A DNA stretch of 64,000 nucleotides from Ignavibacterium sp. (lineage in GTDB: Bacteria; Bacteroidota; Ignavibacteria; Ignavibacteriales; Ignavibacteriaceae): positions 372,001 to 436,000 of the forward strand of contig JAGXRK010000045.1 in NCBI GenBank assembly GCA_018335755.1, in the 5' to 3' direction. How positions within the stretch are numbered: the stretch's first letter is position 1; every line of letters starts with the position of its first letter. Shown here piece after piece: positions 8,451-17,045 of the stretch. The notes under the pieces were generated by a model. That model saw only the letters and a list, made by a program, of their open reading frames with translations, searched no databases and was not told the DNA's origin. A program made the translations under genes and the position numbers.

Positions 8451-9095
8451 TTAATATTTCTGCACGAGTCTTTCCTTCAATGCCTTGGCAACAGCCTGTG
8501 ACTTTGAATGTACATGCAGCTTGTCATAAATATTGCGTATATGTGCCCTGATAGTATAGGTACTTAAAAAAAGTTTCTCTGCTATTGCTTTATTATCAAA
8601 ACCCTGAATCAGAAAATCGAGTACTTCTATCTCCCTTTGTGTCAGGTTATAATCTGATTTAGGAGGCGGAATATACTGTTTAAACATTTCCAAAACTCTT
8701 CGTGCAATATGCGGTGACATTGGAGAAGAACCGCCGAATGCCTGTTCTACAACATCGTGAAGACGATCGGGTAACACCGGTTTTGTTATATATCCGCATG
8801 CACCGGCACAAATTGCCTGGAAAACATTTTCATCATCTTCAAATACAGAAAGTATAACTATTTGAACACTTGGATGTGTAATTTTAATTTGACGTGTTGC
8901 CTCTATTCCATTCATACCGGGAAGTTCAATATCCATTATTATAACGTCCGGCTGAATATCATCATAGGATTCAATCAGTTCTTCTGCGGTTTCATACGCT
9001 CCAACAACTTCAAATTGTTGTGCAGACCCTAGTACATAAGTTGTACCTATTCTCAAATCCTTGTTATCTTCAACTAAAGCCACTGAAATGGGCAT
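8451..9095 (-). CDS. NarL/FixJ-family response regulator with LuxR-type HTH
   Basis: A 214-residue response regulator. The N-terminal receiver domain has the acidic pocket (VEDNKD), phospho-acceptor Asp55 in 'VIIMDIELPG' and conserved Lys105 in 'GYITKP'. The C-terminal LuxR HTH is 'LTQREIEVLDFLIQGFDNKAIAEKLFLSTYTIRAHIRNIYDKL'. It lies 69 bp downstream of the large HisKA_3 kinase gene on the same strand, so they form one two-component system. Output genes are unknown; the divergent secreted esterase next to the kinase is the nearest candidate. Confidence 0.93.
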   Translation of the reverse strand: MPISVALVEDNKDLRIGTTYVLGSAQQFEVVGAYETAEELIESYDDIQPDVIIMDIELPGMNGIEATRQIKITHPSVQIVILSVFEDDENVFQAICAGACGYITKPVLPDRLHDVVEQAFGGSSPMSPHIARRVLEMFKQYIPPPKSDYNLTQREIEVLDFLIQGFDNKAIAEKLFLSTYTIRAHIRNIYDKLHVHSKSQAVAKALKERLVQKY

Positions 9096-9164
9096 AAATT
9101 TTTCCTTAGTTTTATCAAATCTCAGTCAAAAAAACAGAAACTTCCATAGAACATTTGTTCTATT

Positions 9165-12100
9165 TCAGATATCTGTTTTTATAACGTATTTAGTGCCCTC
9201 GCCTTCACCCGATTCAACCTTCACATCCGCATTGAGTTGTTTCGCTCTTCTGTTAATGTTGGTTAAACCATGACCATCGTAATTGCCATTCACGTCAAAA
9301 CCCTTTCCGTCATCCCTGATTTCTATCTTTAACATTTTATGTGTGTATGAAGCCGTGAAATGAATATTCTTCGCGTCCGAATGTTTTACAGAATTCATAA
9401 ATATTTCTTTCAGTAGAAGCCACAAATTTCTTCTAAGTTCCGGTGAAAGATTTGCCACCGGAAGATCTTCTTTGGAAGGAATGCTGATAACAGGGTTTAT
9501 CTTTTTTGCTCGTGCATTGTTAACAATGAAGTCACGGACTTTTAATAACAGATCATACAATGTTCCTGTCTTCGGATCCAACGCCCAGATAATTTCTCTG
9601 ATTGAATTAACCGAATGCTGGGAAAGAGTAATAATTCTATCCAACATATCGCCTGCTATATTACCTTTATCATCACTGGCCGGTGTATCCTGAATAATCC
9701 TTCCGAACATAGCAATGCTACTCAGATTTGAAGCAAGTTCATCATGAAGATCCTGTGCAATTCTGACTCTTAACCTTTCCATCTTCAGCAATTGATTTAC
9801 ACGATAACGATAGGCAAGTAATATTATCCCAACAAGAAAAACAAATACAGATAATATAAACCACCATCTTTGCCAGAAAGGAGGAATGATGGTTATGACT
9901 AAAGGCTTATCAATATAAAACCAGTTATAATTATCGGAAGAAGCCATTACTTTAAAGTGATAGATTCCCGGATTAAGATTTGTATAATAAGCTGTTCTGC
10001 GATTTTTAGAGTGAATCCAATCATTATCAAATCCATCAAGCATATATGCATAAGATATTTTATCCGGACGGGCATAACCTAATGCTACAAAGTCAATTGA
10101 AAAAACATTGTCGCTGTATTTAATTTCAATTGTATCAATATCAGTAATATCTTCCGGTAACTTTAGGGGCTGGTTGAATACACTAAAGTTTACGATTGAT
10201 AAATTTGGTTTAACCAGCGGCTGAACAACATGAGTAGGATAAAAATAAGTTACTCCGTTTTTACCCCCGAACAATAACTTACCATCTTTACCTCTGGCTG
10301 ATGCTGAGATAAACTCTTTGTTCCCTAAACCATCCTTATAATCATAATTTGTGAATTGCTTAGAGGTAGGATTGAAGCGGGAAATGCCCTTAACAAGACT
10401 AATCCATAAGTAACCATCAAAATCAATTTGAATGGACATAACAGCATCCTCCGGTAAACCGTTTGCTACTGTATAATGAATGAACTCCTTCGTTTGAGGA
10501 TTGAACATATTGAGTCCACCATTGAGCGTACCGATCCATACATAACCGTCTTTATCTTCCACAATACAGGAAACATTATTGCTGCTTATTGATGTCTTAT
10601 CAACAGCATCAAACTGAATGCTTTGAAACCTGTCATCTTCACGCGAATATATATTCAATCCTCCCGCTGCAGTACCGAAATAAAGATTCCGTTTACTGTC
10701 CTCAAAAATATATGTCACTATCATATCTGTAAGTCCGTTAGATTTATGTACGTCATAATAATATCTTTTGAACTTGCCGGTTTTCAAATCCATTCTCTGC
10801 ACACCGCCGCCCCAGGTTCCAACCCAAAGGTATCCATAACTGTCTTCACATATTGCCGAGATATTATTATATCCTATTGATTCCTCATCATCAGGATCCT
10901 GTCTGAATACTTTAAATTTTTCAGTTTTCCTGTCGAACCTGGCAAGACCATTATATGTACCGATCCACAAATTGTTAAGGCTGTCCTCCATTATTACAAG
11001 AACAATATCATTTGGAAGCGAAGAATTATCCTTAGGATCATTAAAGAATTTTTTTATCTGCTTTTTTACAGGATCGTATCTGTTAAGTCCGCCTCTCCAT
11101 GTACCGACCCAGATCATCCCTTCAGAATCTTCATATACTGCATGAACATCATTTGACGAAAGACTGTTTGGCTCTTTATCGATATGTTTAAGGTTTTTGA
11201 ATACAAGTTTATCGGGCATAAACTTGTCAACGCCTCTGTCTGAACCGATCCAGATAGTGCCGCCCCTGTCTTCGCATAATGCCGGAACCCAGTCATTGCT
11301 TAAACTGTATGGATCATTAACATCATTCTGGTAGCTGTAAAATTTTTCGTCTTTCCTGTTGAACCTGTTTAATCCTCCGTTGTGAGTTCCAATCCAGAGG
11401 TTACCTTTTTTATCTTCAATGATGGAAAGGATTGAATTAAAACTGAGTGAGTTAGGATCAGAAGGATTGTTAACAAAATATTTATAGCTATCGTCTTTTT
11501 TATCAAACCTTATTAATCCGTCCTGGTTAGTACCAAGCCAGAGAATTTCATCCTTATCTTCATAAATAACTTTTATTTTGTTTGATGCTTTAATGTTTTT
11601 ATCGGGATGATCATCAAACAGATAATTGGCAATTATTTCACCATCTGAATTTAATTTGAATAATCCTGAACCCCAGGTCGCTACCCACACAATGCCGTTC
11701 TTATCAAAGTAAATGGAATTAACCGCATTATTAAGTCTTGAAATAATTTCGCCGCTCAGATAATGAGTTATTTCACCGGTTTCAGGATTTAGTTTATCCA
11801 GTCCTGAAGAAGTACCCATCCAGATAAAGCCGTATTTATCTTCACGGATTGACCACACCCTGTTATTCACGAGAGAGTTAGTATCTTCCGGATCATTTAC
11901 ATAATTTATGAAATGACCAAGACTGCGGTCATACATATTTACTCCGCCGCTGTGAGTGCCAACCCAGATGTTGCCTTTAGAGTCTTCAAGCAGTGTAAGT
12001 ACCCAGTTATCAGTTAATGATGTTGAATCGAAAGGAATATTTTTAAAAACTGTAAAGTTATAACCGTCATACTTATTCAATCCGTTTTGTGTACCGAACC

Positions 12101-12266
12101 ACATAAACCCTTTTTTATCCTGGATAATTGAATAAACTGTTGAGTTTGAAAGTCCATCTTCAATACCGACATTAGTGAACTGAATATCAAGGGATTGAGG
12201 GATACTTTCAAAACAATTCAGGATTAGAAAAAGGAGAACTAGATTGTTAATAATTTTTAAATTCAT
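9165..12266 (-). CDS. Reg_prop beta-propeller sensor histidine kinase (HisKA_3 family)
   Basis: A 1033-residue membrane sensor kinase. An N-terminal signal/anchor is followed by about 14 Reg_prop repeats ('GFMWFGTQNGLNKYDG', 'NIWVGTHSGGVNMYD' and so on), predicted to form two seven-bladed periplasmic propellers. A Y_Y_Y domain ('LDGFDNDWIHSKNRRTAYYTNLNPGIYHFKVMAS'), one TM ('WWFILSVFVFLVGIILLAYRY'), a HisKA_3 dimerisation domain with His841 in 'DLHDELASNLS', and an ATPase domain ('FMNSVKHS', 'DDGKGFD') follow. This resembles the hybrid polysaccharide sensors of Bacteroidetes, but the regulator is a separate NarL-type protein encoded next. A good -33/-7 promoter (12315-12345) precedes it. Confidence 0.95.
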   Translation of the reverse strand: MNLKIINNLVLLFLILNCFESIPQSLDIQFTNVGIEDGLSNSTVYSIIQDKKGFMWFGTQNGLNKYDGYNFTVFKNIPFDSTSLTDNWVLTLLEDSKGNIWVGTHSGGVNMYDRSLGHFINYVNDPEDTNSLVNNRVWSIREDKYGFIWMGTSSGLDKLNPETGEITHYLSGEIISRLNNAVNSIYFDKNGIVWVATWGSGLFKLNSDGEIIANYLFDDHPDKNIKASNKIKVIYEDKDEILWLGTNQDGLIRFDKKDDSYKYFVNNPSDPNSLSFNSILSIIEDKKGNLWIGTHNGGLNRFNRKDEKFYSYQNDVNDPYSLSNDWVPALCEDRGGTIWIGSDRGVDKFMPDKLVFKNLKHIDKEPNSLSSNDVHAVYEDSEGMIWVGTWRGGLNRYDPVKKQIKKFFNDPKDNSSLPNDIVLVIMEDSLNNLWIGTYNGLARFDRKTEKFKVFRQDPDDEESIGYNNISAICEDSYGYLWVGTWGGGVQRMDLKTGKFKRYYYDVHKSNGLTDMIVTYIFEDSKRNLYFGTAAGGLNIYSREDDRFQSIQFDAVDKTSISSNNVSCIVEDKDGYVWIGTLNGGLNMFNPQTKEFIHYTVANGLPEDAVMSIQIDFDGYLWISLVKGISRFNPTSKQFTNYDYKDGLGNKEFISASARGKDGKLLFGGKNGVTYFYPTHVVQPLVKPNLSIVNFSVFNQPLKLPEDITDIDTIEIKYSDNVFSIDFVALGYARPDKISYAYMLDGFDNDWIHSKNRRTAYYTNLNPGIYHFKVMASSDNYNWFYIDKPLVITIIPPFWQRWWFILSVFVFLVGIILLAYRYRVNQLLKMERLRVRIAQDLHDELASNLSSIAMFGRIIQDTPASDDKGNIAGDMLDRIITLSQHSVNSIREIIWALDPKTGTLYDLLLKVRDFIVNNARAKKINPVISIPSKEDLPVANLSPELRRNLWLLLKEIFMNSVKHSDAKNIHFTASYTHKMLKIEIRDDGKGFDVNGNYDGHGLTNINRRAKQLNADVKVESGEGEGTKYVIKTDI

Positions 12267-12314
12267 CTAAAACGGTAATTATTCATTTTTGATTAATGCT
12301 GAATGATTGATGAA

Positions 12315-12345
12315 CAAATCTATTATTGAAATTCATCTGAATCAA
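12315..12345 (-). promoter_or_regulatory. TTG-N20-TAnnTTTG promoter for the sensor kinase gene
   Basis: Read on the minus strand, TTG at 12345-12343 is followed after 20 bases by TAGATTTG at 12322-12315. This matches the -33/-7 architecture described for Bacteroidetes-type sigma-A. The element sits 48 bp before the kinase ATG, inside the 160-bp region shared with the divergent esterase gene. Confidence 0.6.
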
Positions 12346-12426
12346 ATATTTAAAAATTGATATTCATCAGTCAGTTTAATTCAATAGAATGTTTCATTAT
12401 CTTCTACTCGAAAATATGGAAACTTT

Positions 12427-13932
12427 ATGAAAAGAATTATTCTTGCTTTTATCTTTTCCTTAACATCATCGATTCCTGCCCAAAGTCAGTTTCAGCAGTT
12501 TATCAACTATGTAAATTCATTATCAGACTCTTCTGAAAAAGCTGCTGCTGTAGATAGCTTTATGAATTACGCCGTAACTCAGGGAATTCCGTTTATTGAG
12601 GATTCAACAGCAAATTTTATTTACAGAGGCAATATAAATACATTAACTGTTGCCGGTGACTTCAATGGATGGAGTGCAACAAGCAGACCCTTATTAAAAT
12701 TAAGCGGAACCAACTTCTGGTACCGTTCTGAATTATTTGAAATGGATGCAAGACTTGACTACAAATTTGTGTTAAACGACAGTACCTGGATTCTTGATCC
12801 GCGAAATCTAAATACCTGTGCAGGAGGTTTTGGACCGAATTCCGAACTGTCAATGCCCGATTATGTTCAGCCATGGGAAATAGAATTTTATCCAAACATC
12901 CAGCATGGGACAATATTAACAAGGAATATATTCAGCATTAATGTAAACACAAATTACCAGTTAAATATTTACCTGCCTCCGGGTTATGATTCTTTATCTT
13001 CTATGACTTACCCGACAGTATATTTTCAGGATGGAATTGAATACATAAGCCTTGGCAGAGCAGTTAATGTTCTCGACAATCTTATTGACAGCGGTAAAAT
13101 AAAAACAGTTATCGGAGTATTTGTAAGACCAAATAATCGTAATGATGAATATGCCGGTTCAAAAAGAAATCAGTATAGAATGTTTTTCGTTGATGAGCTT
13201 GTTCCCTACATTGATTCATTATTTAAAACTAAAAGAGACGCTAATCAAAGATTAGTTCTTGGTGATTCGTTCGGGGGAAATATTTCCGCACTAATTAGTT
13301 ATAATCATCCGGAAGTGTTTGGATTGTGCGGGCTTCATTCAGCAGCTTTCTGGCCGAACAATTATGAAGCATATAACTTAATTACAACCGGTCCGGTAAA
13401 AGAGATTAAATGGAGTTCAATATGGGGAACATATGAAAGTTTATTTACTAACATGCGATTATTCAGAGATTTTTTAATTGCTAATAATTATAAAATTGAC
13501 TGGCTTGAACAGCCTGAAGGGCACAGCTGGGGTTTGTGGCGGGCTACTTTAGATAATATGCTGGAGTACTTCTTCCCTGCCCAGCCATCTTTTGTTGAAG
13601 ACGATCAAAATATATTTGTCAGTGACTTTGAGCTGTATCAGAATTATCCGAATCCGTTTAACCCTTCTACTATGATACAATTTGTCATCCCGAATGAAGT
13701 GAGGAATCTTAGAGATTTCTCGTCGCAGGCTCCTCGAAATAACAACACTTTTGCAACCTTAAAGGTTTATGATTTACTTGGAAGAGAGGTTGCGACACTC
13801 ATAAACGAAGAAAAATCAGCCGGCGGTTATAAGGTTAATTTTGATGCCTCACAACTTCCAAGCGGTGTTTATTATTATAGATTGCAAGCGGGAGATTTAA
13901 GTCAAACGAAAAAGATGGTGCTTTTAAAATAA
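12427..13932 (+). CDS. Secreted esterase with N-terminal glycogen-binding-like domain and T9SS sorting domain
   Basis: This 501-residue protein has a signal peptide (MKRIILAFIFSLTSSIPAQS). An N-terminal E-set/CBM48-like module follows ('LTVAGDFNGWSATSRPLLKLSGTNFWYRSEL'). Next is an esterase D/Fes-type alpha/beta-hydrolase domain with nucleophile motif 'LVLGDSFGGNISAL' and a terminal His in 'EGHSWGLW'. A type IX sorting domain ('YQNYPNPFNPSTMIQF ... KKMVLLK') ends it. It is likely exported to the surface and acts on acyl or siderophore/carbohydrate esters. The sorting domain contains repeat-derived residues 'VIPNEVRNLRDFSSQAPRN' (see 13683-13745). It is divergent from the sensor kinase gene, which may regulate it. 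Confidence 0.88.
   Translation: MKRIILAFIFSLTSSIPAQSQFQQFINYVNSLSDSSEKAAAVDSFMNYAVTQGIPFIEDSTANFIYRGNINTLTVAGDFNGWSATSRPLLKLSGTNFWYRSELFEMDARLDYKFVLNDSTWILDPRNLNTCAGGFGPNSELSMPDYVQPWEIEFYPNIQHGTILTRNIFSINVNTNYQLNIYLPPGYDSLSSMTYPTVYFQDGIEYISLGRAVNVLDNLIDSGKIKTVIGVFVRPNNRNDEYAGSKRNQYRMFFVDELVPYIDSLFKTKRDANQRLVLGDSFGGNISALISYNHPEVFGLCGLHSAAFWPNNYEAYNLITTGPVKEIKWSSIWGTYESLFTNMRLFRDFLIANNYKIDWLEQPEGHSWGLWRATLDNMLEYFFPAQPSFVEDDQNIFVSDFELYQNYPNPFNPSTMIQFVIPNEVRNLRDFSSQAPRNNNTFATLKVYDLLGREVATLINEEKSAGGYKVNFDASQLPSGVYYYRLQAGDLSQTKKMVLLK
13683..13745. repeat. Dispersed palindromic repeat (TGTCAT...AAATAACA family) inside a coding sequence
   Basis: 'tgtcatcccgaatgaagtga' followed by 'agatttctcgtcgcaggctc' and 'ctcgaaataaca' is a member of the same family as the intergenic copies at 18166-18413 and 23365-23470. 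Here it lies in frame between two beta-strand-coding segments of the T9SS domain and encodes VIPNEVRNLRDFSSQAPRNN. Confidence 0.85.
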
Positions 13933-14580
13933 TTTTTCATTACTAATCACTTCTGTCAATTCAGTAATTGAATGAATGATATAATCAGGATTATTTAATT
14001 CAAGCTGCTTTATTGTTCTGTAGCCGTAACTAACGCCGCAGGTCCTGGTTCCAGCATTTTTACCGCACTGAATATCAAGCTCGGTATCACCAACCATAAT
14101 TGTTTCGATCGGTAACACTTTAAGTTTTTCACAAATCATCAGCAGTGGTTCGGGTGCAGGTTTGTGCGGAATACTATTTACTCTTCCCATTACAAAATCA
14201 AAATATGGACGAAGAGAAAAATGATCTATTATCAAATCAGCCTGATCCTGTGCCTTTGTGGTCAGCAGTGAAATTGTATTACCGTTTTTTTTGAGATGCT
14301 CAATCGTATCAAGGACTCCCGGGTAAAGAATTGAATCATCTATGAAATTAAAGTAAAGTGATTTATAAATTTTAATAAAATACTCGAAATCTGTAACCTG
14401 AACATTGAACTCATTAAAGATATCAACAAAGTGCTGACCTATTCTTCTATCCAGGTCTTCTTTAGTGAAGCCAAATTTAATATTTAATTTTTCCAGTGTT
14501 GCAACTGTAGACTTATAAATCGTTTCGCTTGAATCGACAAGAGTGCCATCAAGATCGAAGCATAAATGTTTGAGTTTCAA
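13924..14580 (-). CDS. HAD-family hydrolase, phosphoglycolate phosphatase-like
   Basis: A 218-residue HAD enzyme. Motif I is 'CFDLDGTLVDSSETIY' (nucleophile Asp and acid Asp), motif II 'ISLLTTKAQDQ', the conserved Lys lies in 'HKPAPEPLL' and motif III is 'IMVGDTELDIQCGKNAGTRTCGVSYGY'. A helical cap between motifs I and II is typical of the Gph/PGP subclass. Substrate is inferred only; phosphoglycolate or another small phosphate ester is likely. Its ATG overlaps the stop of the upstream zinc-ribbon gene by 4 bp, indicating translational coupling. Its 3' end overlaps the convergent esterase end by 9 bp. Confidence 0.88.
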   Translation of the reverse strand: MKLKHLCFDLDGTLVDSSETIYKSTVATLEKLNIKFGFTKEDLDRRIGQHFVDIFNEFNVQVTDFEYFIKIYKSLYFNFIDDSILYPGVLDTIEHLKKNGNTISLLTTKAQDQADLIIDHFSLRPYFDFVMGRVNSIPHKPAPEPLLMICEKLKVLPIETIMVGDTELDIQCGKNAGTRTCGVSYGYRTIKQLELNNPDYIIHSITELTEVISNEKLF

Positions 14581-14768
14581 TTATTATCCTCTTCGGTAAT
14601 TTCCTTTGATTTTAGGTTTTCGCAGGATTCACCTCTGCAGCATTCATCAATACTATATCCGCAATTTGAACACTGGCCATGTCCATGAACCCAGATAACC
14701 TGTGTAATTTGTCCGCACCAGGAACAAATATCACTATTTTCTTTATTATTCGTGAGCGAGTTTTCCAT
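14577..14768 (-). CDS. Small zinc-ribbon-like protein of unknown function
   Basis: A 63-residue protein with 'CSWCGQITQVIWVHGHGQCSNCG' (two CxxC knuckles, with histidines between) followed by a second Cys-rich part 'DECCRGESCEN'. This looks like a treble-clef or zinc-ribbon metal site plus an additional Cys cluster. I do not recognise a named family. It is coupled by a 4-bp ATGA overlap to the HAD phosphatase, so both are probably made together. The size, good composition and coupling argue that it is real. Confidence 0.7.
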   Translation of the reverse strand: MENSLTNNKENSDICSWCGQITQVIWVHGHGQCSNCGYSIDECCRGESCENLKSKEITEEDNN

Positions 14769-15025
14769 TTAATACTGTTCAAAAATGAAGATGCAAGATA
14801 AAAATATTACAACTTTACCGGTAATATTTTTTTATCAGCTATTGATTTATATATATAAATTACCGCAATTTTTCGGGGGTTAAAAGATTGAGCACTTATA
14901 ACCGACTTTTTCCGATTAGTTTAATAGAAAATATACTGTAAGTTTGTTAACCATAGAAATTTTTCTGGCACAATTTTTCGAATCAATTAATTAACAATTA
15001 TCATTAATTAACAAGGAGTTCATTT

Positions 15026-15448
15026 ATGAGCAAAACTAAAATAATGTTTGCCTTTTTACTTTTGAGCGTTTTTTTTCTATTAAGTTCTTCGGTTTTGGCT
15101 CAGGCAGAGCCAGTCCTTTATTTCTGTGAGAAATATGGAAGAAACGGTGAAGTAGGTGTAAGCGACAGATTTACCACCGGATATCTAACGGTTATGGTAA
15201 AATGCGATTATGCACTAGAACTTGACGATGTTTCAATACAGTTCGACAAATACAACGAAAGAAATGGAAAATTTGAGTATTACAAAAAATTTGATTACAC
15301 GGTTGAGCCTGATATGGCTTATGTTTTCTTCGCTAAGAATGATGACAGCGATCTTAAATTTGAGGAACCCGGTTTCTATCGTGTATTTCTTCTCGACGAC
15401 AGAGACAGAACTGTCGCAAGTGCATTGATTGAAATTATCCGAAAGTAA
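15026..15448 (+). CDS. Small secreted protein of unknown function
   Basis: A 140-residue protein with a clear signal peptide (MSKTKIMFAFLLLSVFFLLSSSVLAQA). The mature part is short and beta-rich, with a 'EPVLYFCEKYGRNGEVGVSDRFTTGYLTVMVKC' opening and a 'FYRVFLLDDRDRTVASALIEI' end. This resembles a small immunoglobulin-like or intracellular-proteinase-inhibitor-like beta sandwich, but I cannot name the family. It has an AAGGAG ribosome binding site and is followed by a strong intrinsic terminator, so it is monocistronic. Confidence 0.8.
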   Translation: MSKTKIMFAFLLLSVFFLLSSSVLAQAEPVLYFCEKYGRNGEVGVSDRFTTGYLTVMVKCDYALELDDVSIQFDKYNERNGKFEYYKKFDYTVEPDMAYVFFAKNDDSDLKFEEPGFYRVFLLDDRDRTVASALIEIIRK

Positions 15449-15468
15449 TTTAAAATAAAATTTTACTA

Positions 15469-15499
15469 AGAGCGGCATATTATTGTGCCGCTTTTTTAT
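15469..15499 (+). terminator. Intrinsic terminator after the small secreted protein gene
   Basis: AGCGGCA / TGCCGCT stem of 7 bp (15471-15477 with 15486-15492), 8-nt loop, followed by TTTTTTATT. Confidence 0.8.
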
Positions 15500-15596
15500 T
15501 GATTCAGGTTTTACTGAATAATGTGTACTATAATTTTATCAGTTCTGGTTTCTCCTTCTTTTCTTAAATTTACATACACAATCAAAACAAATCTTT

Positions 15597-16550
15597 ATGA
15601 ATAACTTTGATGTATTAATAGTTGGTGCTGGTCCTATTGGATTAACCTGCGGAATTGAATCTGTTAAACGAAATATATCTCATTTAATAATTGAGAAAGG
15701 CTGTCTTGTTAATTCTCTATTCCACTATCCGACTAATATGACTTTCTTTTCAACATCAGATCGTTTGGAGATCGGAAACATTCCTTTCGTATCACACGGA
15801 GATAAACCAACACGAAGAGAAGCACTTGAATATTATCGAAGGGTTGCAGACTCCTGGAATCTGAATATTCATACTCATGAAGCAGTAACAGATATTACCA
15901 GTAATCAAGGAATCTTTACTGTTCACACATCCAAAAGTAAATACAGTACAAAGAATGTAATTGTATCAACCGGATTTTACGATTACCCGAATAACCTGAA
16001 TATATCCGGAGAAGATTTACCAAAGGTAATGCACTACTTTTCTGAAGCTCATCCCTATGCTTATCTGAATATTGCAGTTATTGGCGGAGGAAATTCTGCA
16101 GTTGATGTGGCACTTGAAACCTTCAGGAGACGAAGCAAGGTTACGATGGTTGTCCGTGAACCATCTCTTAAGGAAAGTGTTAAGTACTGGGTTAAACCTG
16201 ATATAGAAAACAGAATAAAAGAAGGTTCAATTAAAGCATTGTTTAATTCTGAAGTGAAAGAAATAAGAGAAACCGAAATTGATATTCAAACACCATTTGG
16301 GATGATGACAATCAAAAACGATTTTGTTTTTGCGATGACAGGATATCAGCCGGATTACCAATTTCTTTCAAAAATCGGAATCGATGTTTCAGGAGATGAG
16401 AGCCGGGTTCCAAAGTTTAATCCGGATACTTATGAAACGAATTTAGAAGGATTATACCTTGCCGGAGTAGTATGCGGCGGCATGGAAACGAATAAGTGGT
16501 TTATTGAAAATTCGAGGGATCATGCTGCGAAGATATTTAACCATATTTAA
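15597..16550 (+). CDS. ypdA: YpdA-family bacillithiol disulfide reductase (FAD/NAD(P)-binding)
   Basis: A 317-residue thioredoxin-reductase-like flavoprotein without a CxxC redox pair. FAD motif 'DVLIVGAGPIGLTCGIESVKR' is followed by 'IIEKGCLVNSLFHYPTNMTFFSTSDRLEIGNIPF', typical of YpdA. The NAD(P) motif 'IAVIGGGNSAVDVALETFRR' and 'NLEGLYLAGVVCGGMETNKWFIENSRDHA' complete the fold. YpdA (Bdr) reduces oxidised bacillithiol using NADPH. Chlorobi are known to make N-methyl-bacillithiol, so a low-molecular-weight thiol role is plausible. The gene is isolated, followed by a 495-bp non-coding stretch with repeats. Confidence 0.9.
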   Translation: MNNFDVLIVGAGPIGLTCGIESVKRNISHLIIEKGCLVNSLFHYPTNMTFFSTSDRLEIGNIPFVSHGDKPTRREALEYYRRVADSWNLNIHTHEAVTDITSNQGIFTVHTSKSKYSTKNVIVSTGFYDYPNNLNISGEDLPKVMHYFSEAHPYAYLNIAVIGGGNSAVDVALETFRRRSKVTMVVREPSLKESVKYWVKPDIENRIKEGSIKALFNSEVKEIRETEIDIQTPFGMMTIKNDFVFAMTGYQPDYQFLSKIGIDVSGDESRVPKFNPDTYETNLEGLYLAGVVCGGMETNKWFIENSRDHAAKIFNHI

Positions 16551-16646
16551 ATAAAGTGATTGTTTCGATTTTGCCAAAAATTTTGTGAGAAAAGCGTGTC
16601 GGCTCATCAAAAGAATTGCGTTAAAAAAATTTACCGGAGCGAAACG

Positions 16647-16719
16647 ACTACAACAAAATCTGTTTGAGTCCCGCTCGCTGCTATCAGAACTTTGGCGGGA
16701 CGAGTTATTTTGTTGTAGT
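16647..16719. repeat. Foldback repeat, 13-bp terminal arms
   Basis: ACTACAACAAAAT (16647-16659) pairs exactly with ATTTTGTTGTAGT (16707-16719). An inner GTCCCG (16668-16673) pairs with CGGGAC (16696-16701). The GC-rich 'gtcccgctcgctgctatcag' centre contrasts with the AT-rich surroundings, suggesting a dispersed element. Confidence 0.85.
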
Positions 16720-16755
16720 GCAGCGGAGGGAAATTTTAGCAATTATTTTAGAGTG

Positions 16756-16797
16756 CATGTTCTTTTGGTTCTTTTCTTGCGCCAAGAAAAGAACATG
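16756..16797. repeat. Nested hairpin repeat GTTCTTTTCTTG-CGC-CAAGAAAAGAAC
   Basis: A 12-bp perfect stem (16768-16779 with 16783-16794) and a 3-nt loop. The 5' flank CATGTTCTTTT (16756-16766) also complements AAAAGAACATG (16787-16797), so two mutually exclusive hairpins are possible. Confidence 0.85.
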
Positions 16798-17045
16798 AGT
16801 TATTTCCATATGTATTATTTTTCACCCGCCTCTAGTTGTTTCAAATATTTCATTTATCTAATTGAATTCTCAAGATGAAATTTTAAGTCGATATATATAT
16901 ATACAATGATTAAATATATTCTAGCATTGAATAGCAGTTCTGCTTAAAGTATCTTTGAAAGTCTGATTTTAGTGTTTTAGAACTTCTAAATACCTGCTAA
17001 ACCCGGAATACAAAAACTATAATAACTTAAAACAATGGAGTAACA

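Larger units (their letters stand above)
16551..17045. other. Non-coding 495-bp gap rich in inverted repeats
   Basis: No convincing gene: the track ORFs here lack homology and read through palindromes. The first half holds two foldback elements (16647-16719 and 16756-16797). The second half is AT-rich and includes a run of TA dinucleotides near 16890-16903. It probably contains the aldolase promoter, but I see no consensus box. Confidence 0.7.

Noticed and set aside
16452-16878. ORFs of 96 and 97 residues in the gap after ypdA
   Set aside because: They read through the inverted repeats and have no homology; the repeats explain the open frames.
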